Origin: Chlamydiota bacterium
GTDB taxonomy: Bacteria > Chlamydiota > Chlamydiia > Chlamydiales > JAJFMI01
Direction of reading: 5' to 3'
Length of the DNA stretch: 6,342 bases
Assembly: GCA_021772235.1 (NCBI GenBank)
Contig: JAJFMI010000043.1
Coordinates: 1-6,342 of the forward strand
The notes under the pieces: model-generated
Seen by the model: only the letters and a program-made list of their open reading frames with translations
What the model was told of the DNA's origin: nothing
Database searches by the model: none
Program-made: the position numbers and the translations under genes
Part shown: positions 5,196 to 6,342 of the stretch, piece by piece
Layout: every line of letters starts with the position of its first letter
Numbering within the stretch: the stretch's first letter is position 1

Positions 5196-6112
5196 CTCTT
5201 TATTAATTCCTCAATTAATGGAAACCCTCTATGCTCCCGACTCTCTCCAATATGCATCTCTCGATCAGTTAATTCCAGTAATGGATCAATTTGAGGCAAA
5301 AAATTTTCGATTTTAGATAGTTTTGGAAAGATTTTTTCCTCTTTTCTTAGTGTTTCATATAGTTCAACAACTTGAATAGGAACATGTGCTTCTTCTTTCA
5401 GTTCTTGTAATGTATGAACATGATGCTGATAAGTGGAATCAACGGGAGTACCGTCCTTCTTTATTCGAAGCCCTAGAAATCGACTCACTTTTTGCAAAGT
5501 AATTTCAGGGTTTGTGAGAAGTCTTTCATAATGAACTATATGTACTGGTAGCCCCTTTGAATAATGTAGCGCAGAAAAGTAGTAGAGCAACCACATATAG
5601 TAGGAGCGAATAGGGTCAAGGCCATTTCGATCGAATAAAGATTGGGCAACGCTTAAGGGGTTGCGAACGATTACAACAACGTAAGGATCTGTATTTGGCA
5701 ATTGATCGATCACTTTCCTCCAAAGATGGAAATTTCTTGCTGTTCTTGGATCCTTAAAGCAGAAATTTTTCCTGCCCTCTAATTTTTTAAGAAGGAGTCG
5801 ATTCCCATACTCTATGAGCTTTTCTTCATTTATCAACTTACTTGGGAAGAATTTTATTGAGTGCGAGGCAAGCCCATGGAGGTAGAGCGCTGTCTCGTTA
5901 AACATGCCTATTTCAATATCTTCAAAAAATCCTAATGGATTATCAAGCTGCGGTGGCAGAAGAAGATCGCCTAACTCTGCACCTAACAGTTCAAGCGATT
6001 TTGTCATAATACTACTTCCAGAACGGTGCATCCCTAAAACAATGATTAGTTTTTTGTTTTCAGAATTTAATAGCGTACAGAATAACAAAAAAAAAGAAAT
6101 GAACAATTTCAT
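5192..6112 (-). CDS. Sulfotransferase-family protein with hydrophobic N-terminal segment
   Basis: The 306-residue protein has the sulfotransferase PAPS-binding fold. The 5'-phosphosulfate loop is GMHRSGSS (27-34), and the 3'-phosphate-binding segment is VVIVRNPLSVAQSL (146-159, with Arg150 and Ser154). NPLGFFED (58-65), FKDPR (119-123) and YERLLTNP (195-202) are typical of the bacterial GMHRSGTS group, which often acts on glycans, lipids or small molecules. The acceptor cannot be predicted. Most relatives begin just before the GMHRSG loop. Here about 20 extra residues form a hydrophobic stretch (KLFISFFLLFCTLLNS), which is a signal peptide or membrane anchor. LLFC is a poor lipobox. No later ATG precedes the loop, so the extension appears genuine. 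The ATG overlaps the ABC gene's stop by 4 bp and its stop overlaps the PHP start by 4 bp. A run of nine T lies in codons 6-9. Confidence 0.83.
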   Translation of the reverse strand: MKLFISFFLLFCTLLNSENKKLIIVLGMHRSGSSIMTKSLELLGAELGDLLLPPQLDNPLGFFEDIEIGMFNETALYLHGLASHSIKFFPSKLINEEKLIEYGNRLLLKKLEGRKNFCFKDPRTARNFHLWRKVIDQLPNTDPYVVVIVRNPLSVAQSLFDRNGLDPIRSYYMWLLYYFSALHYSKGLPVHIVHYERLLTNPEITLQKVSRFLGLRIKKDGTPVDSTYQHHVHTLQELKEEAHVPIQVVELYETLRKEEKIFPKLSKIENFLPQIDPLLELTDREMHIGESREHRGFPLIEELIKR

Positions 6113-6342
6113 AAATTTATAGATCGGCTCATTAACTCTGTTACAGCTCTGTTATGAGTTATTACGATAACAGTTTTCTCCTTTAAATAAATGAGAAGAT
6201 TCAAGATGATTTCTTTTTCTGAAACTGAATCTATTGCAGATGTAGGCTCATCAAATAAATAGATAGAGGCCTCTTTTAAAATCGCTCTTGCAATTGCCAC
6301 ACGCTGCCTCTGCCCTCCAGAAAGCTGACTCCCCTTCTCACC
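6109..6342 (-). CDS. ABC exporter ATP-binding domain, C-terminal fragment (5' end outside window)
   Basis: The visible 77 residues are the end of an ABC ATPase, open at the window edge with the frame in register to base 6342. It shows the signature LSGGQRQR (7-14 of the fragment), Walker B with D-loop IYLFDEPTSAID (27-38) and an H-loop VITHN with His63. The phrase GEKGSQLSGGQRQR is typical of exporter (MsbA/LapB/bacteriocin-type) nucleotide-binding domains, so a membrane domain probably lies upstream. Only 14 residues follow the H-loop His. Many exporters continue for about 30 more residues after the strand that here ends RSINL. Catalytic motifs are intact, so it is probably active despite the short tail. 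The stop overlaps the sulfotransferase ATG by 4 bp (ATGA), which suggests a functional link, perhaps export of a sulfated product. Confidence 0.9.
   Translation of the reverse strand, partial: GEKGSQLSGGQRQRVAIARAILKEASIYLFDEPTSAIDSVSEKEIILNLLIYLKEKTVIVITHNRAVTELMSRSINL

Noticed and set aside
5180..6112. Sulfotransferase N-terminus as a lipoprotein signal
   Set aside because: The only cysteine in the hydrophobic stretch is in LLFC, which has Phe at -1 and sits before the end of the hydrophobic core; it is a poor lipobox.
6109..6342. ABC ATPase as a broken pseudogene
   Set aside because: Signature, Walker B, D-loop and H-loop are intact and the stop is in a neat ATGA overlap. The short tail alone does not show decay, and the 5' part is simply outside the window.
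1..6342. CRISPR array, transposon ends, integrase or phage genes
   Set aside because: I saw no regularly spaced direct repeats, paired terminal inverted repeats or related coding sequences on either strand.

Overview
The window looks like a chromosomal segment from an AT-rich, reduced-genome bacterium, most likely a member of the Chlamydiae outside Chlamydiaceae (an amoeba-associated or environmental chlamydia). This assignment is an inference from the character of IF-3, the tRNA without encoded CCA, the short intergenic gaps and an unrecognised charged helical protein. No 16S or other decisive marker is present. No stretch longer than about 210 bp lacks a gene, and I found no CRISPR array, insertion sequence, integrase, phage gene or restriction gene.

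Left part, minus strand (1-1739): a tRNA-Val(GAC) gene is followed 33 bp later by a 379-residue protein, which overlaps the start of infC (IF-3, cut by the window edge) by 4 bp. The middle protein is a degenerate threonyl-tRNA synthetase paralogue. It sits where thrS sits in the thrS-infC-rpmI-rplT order of many bacteria. It lacks the TGS and anticodon-binding domains and several catalytic, zinc and editing residues, yet it is an intact reading frame.

Middle part, plus strand (1740-3305): divergent from the tRNA across only 42 bp is an mnmM/ytqB-type tRNA wobble-uridine methyltransferase, probably read from a leaderless transcript. A 207-bp AT-rich gap with two perfect TATAAT boxes and a Shine-Dalgarno sequence then leads to a 254-residue helical protein of unknown function. 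Its 3' end overlaps the convergent folC by 23 bp, and its likely terminator lies inside the folC coding region.

Right part, minus strand (3283-6342): this is a tightly coupled operon read right to left. It runs from the C-terminal end of an ABC-exporter ATPase, to a sulfotransferase with a hydrophobic N-terminus, to a PHP-family 3',5'-nucleoside bisphosphate phosphatase/short-RNA exonuclease, to folC. All three junctions are 4-bp ATGA overlaps. The sulfotransferase and PHP enzyme make biochemical sense together: PAPS-dependent sulfotransfer releases 3',5'-ADP (pAp), which enzymes of this PHP family hydrolyse to AMP. The ABC exporter could move a sulfated product. The two strongest leads are therefore the pseudo-synthetase beside infC and the putative sulfotransfer, pAp-recycling and export module.
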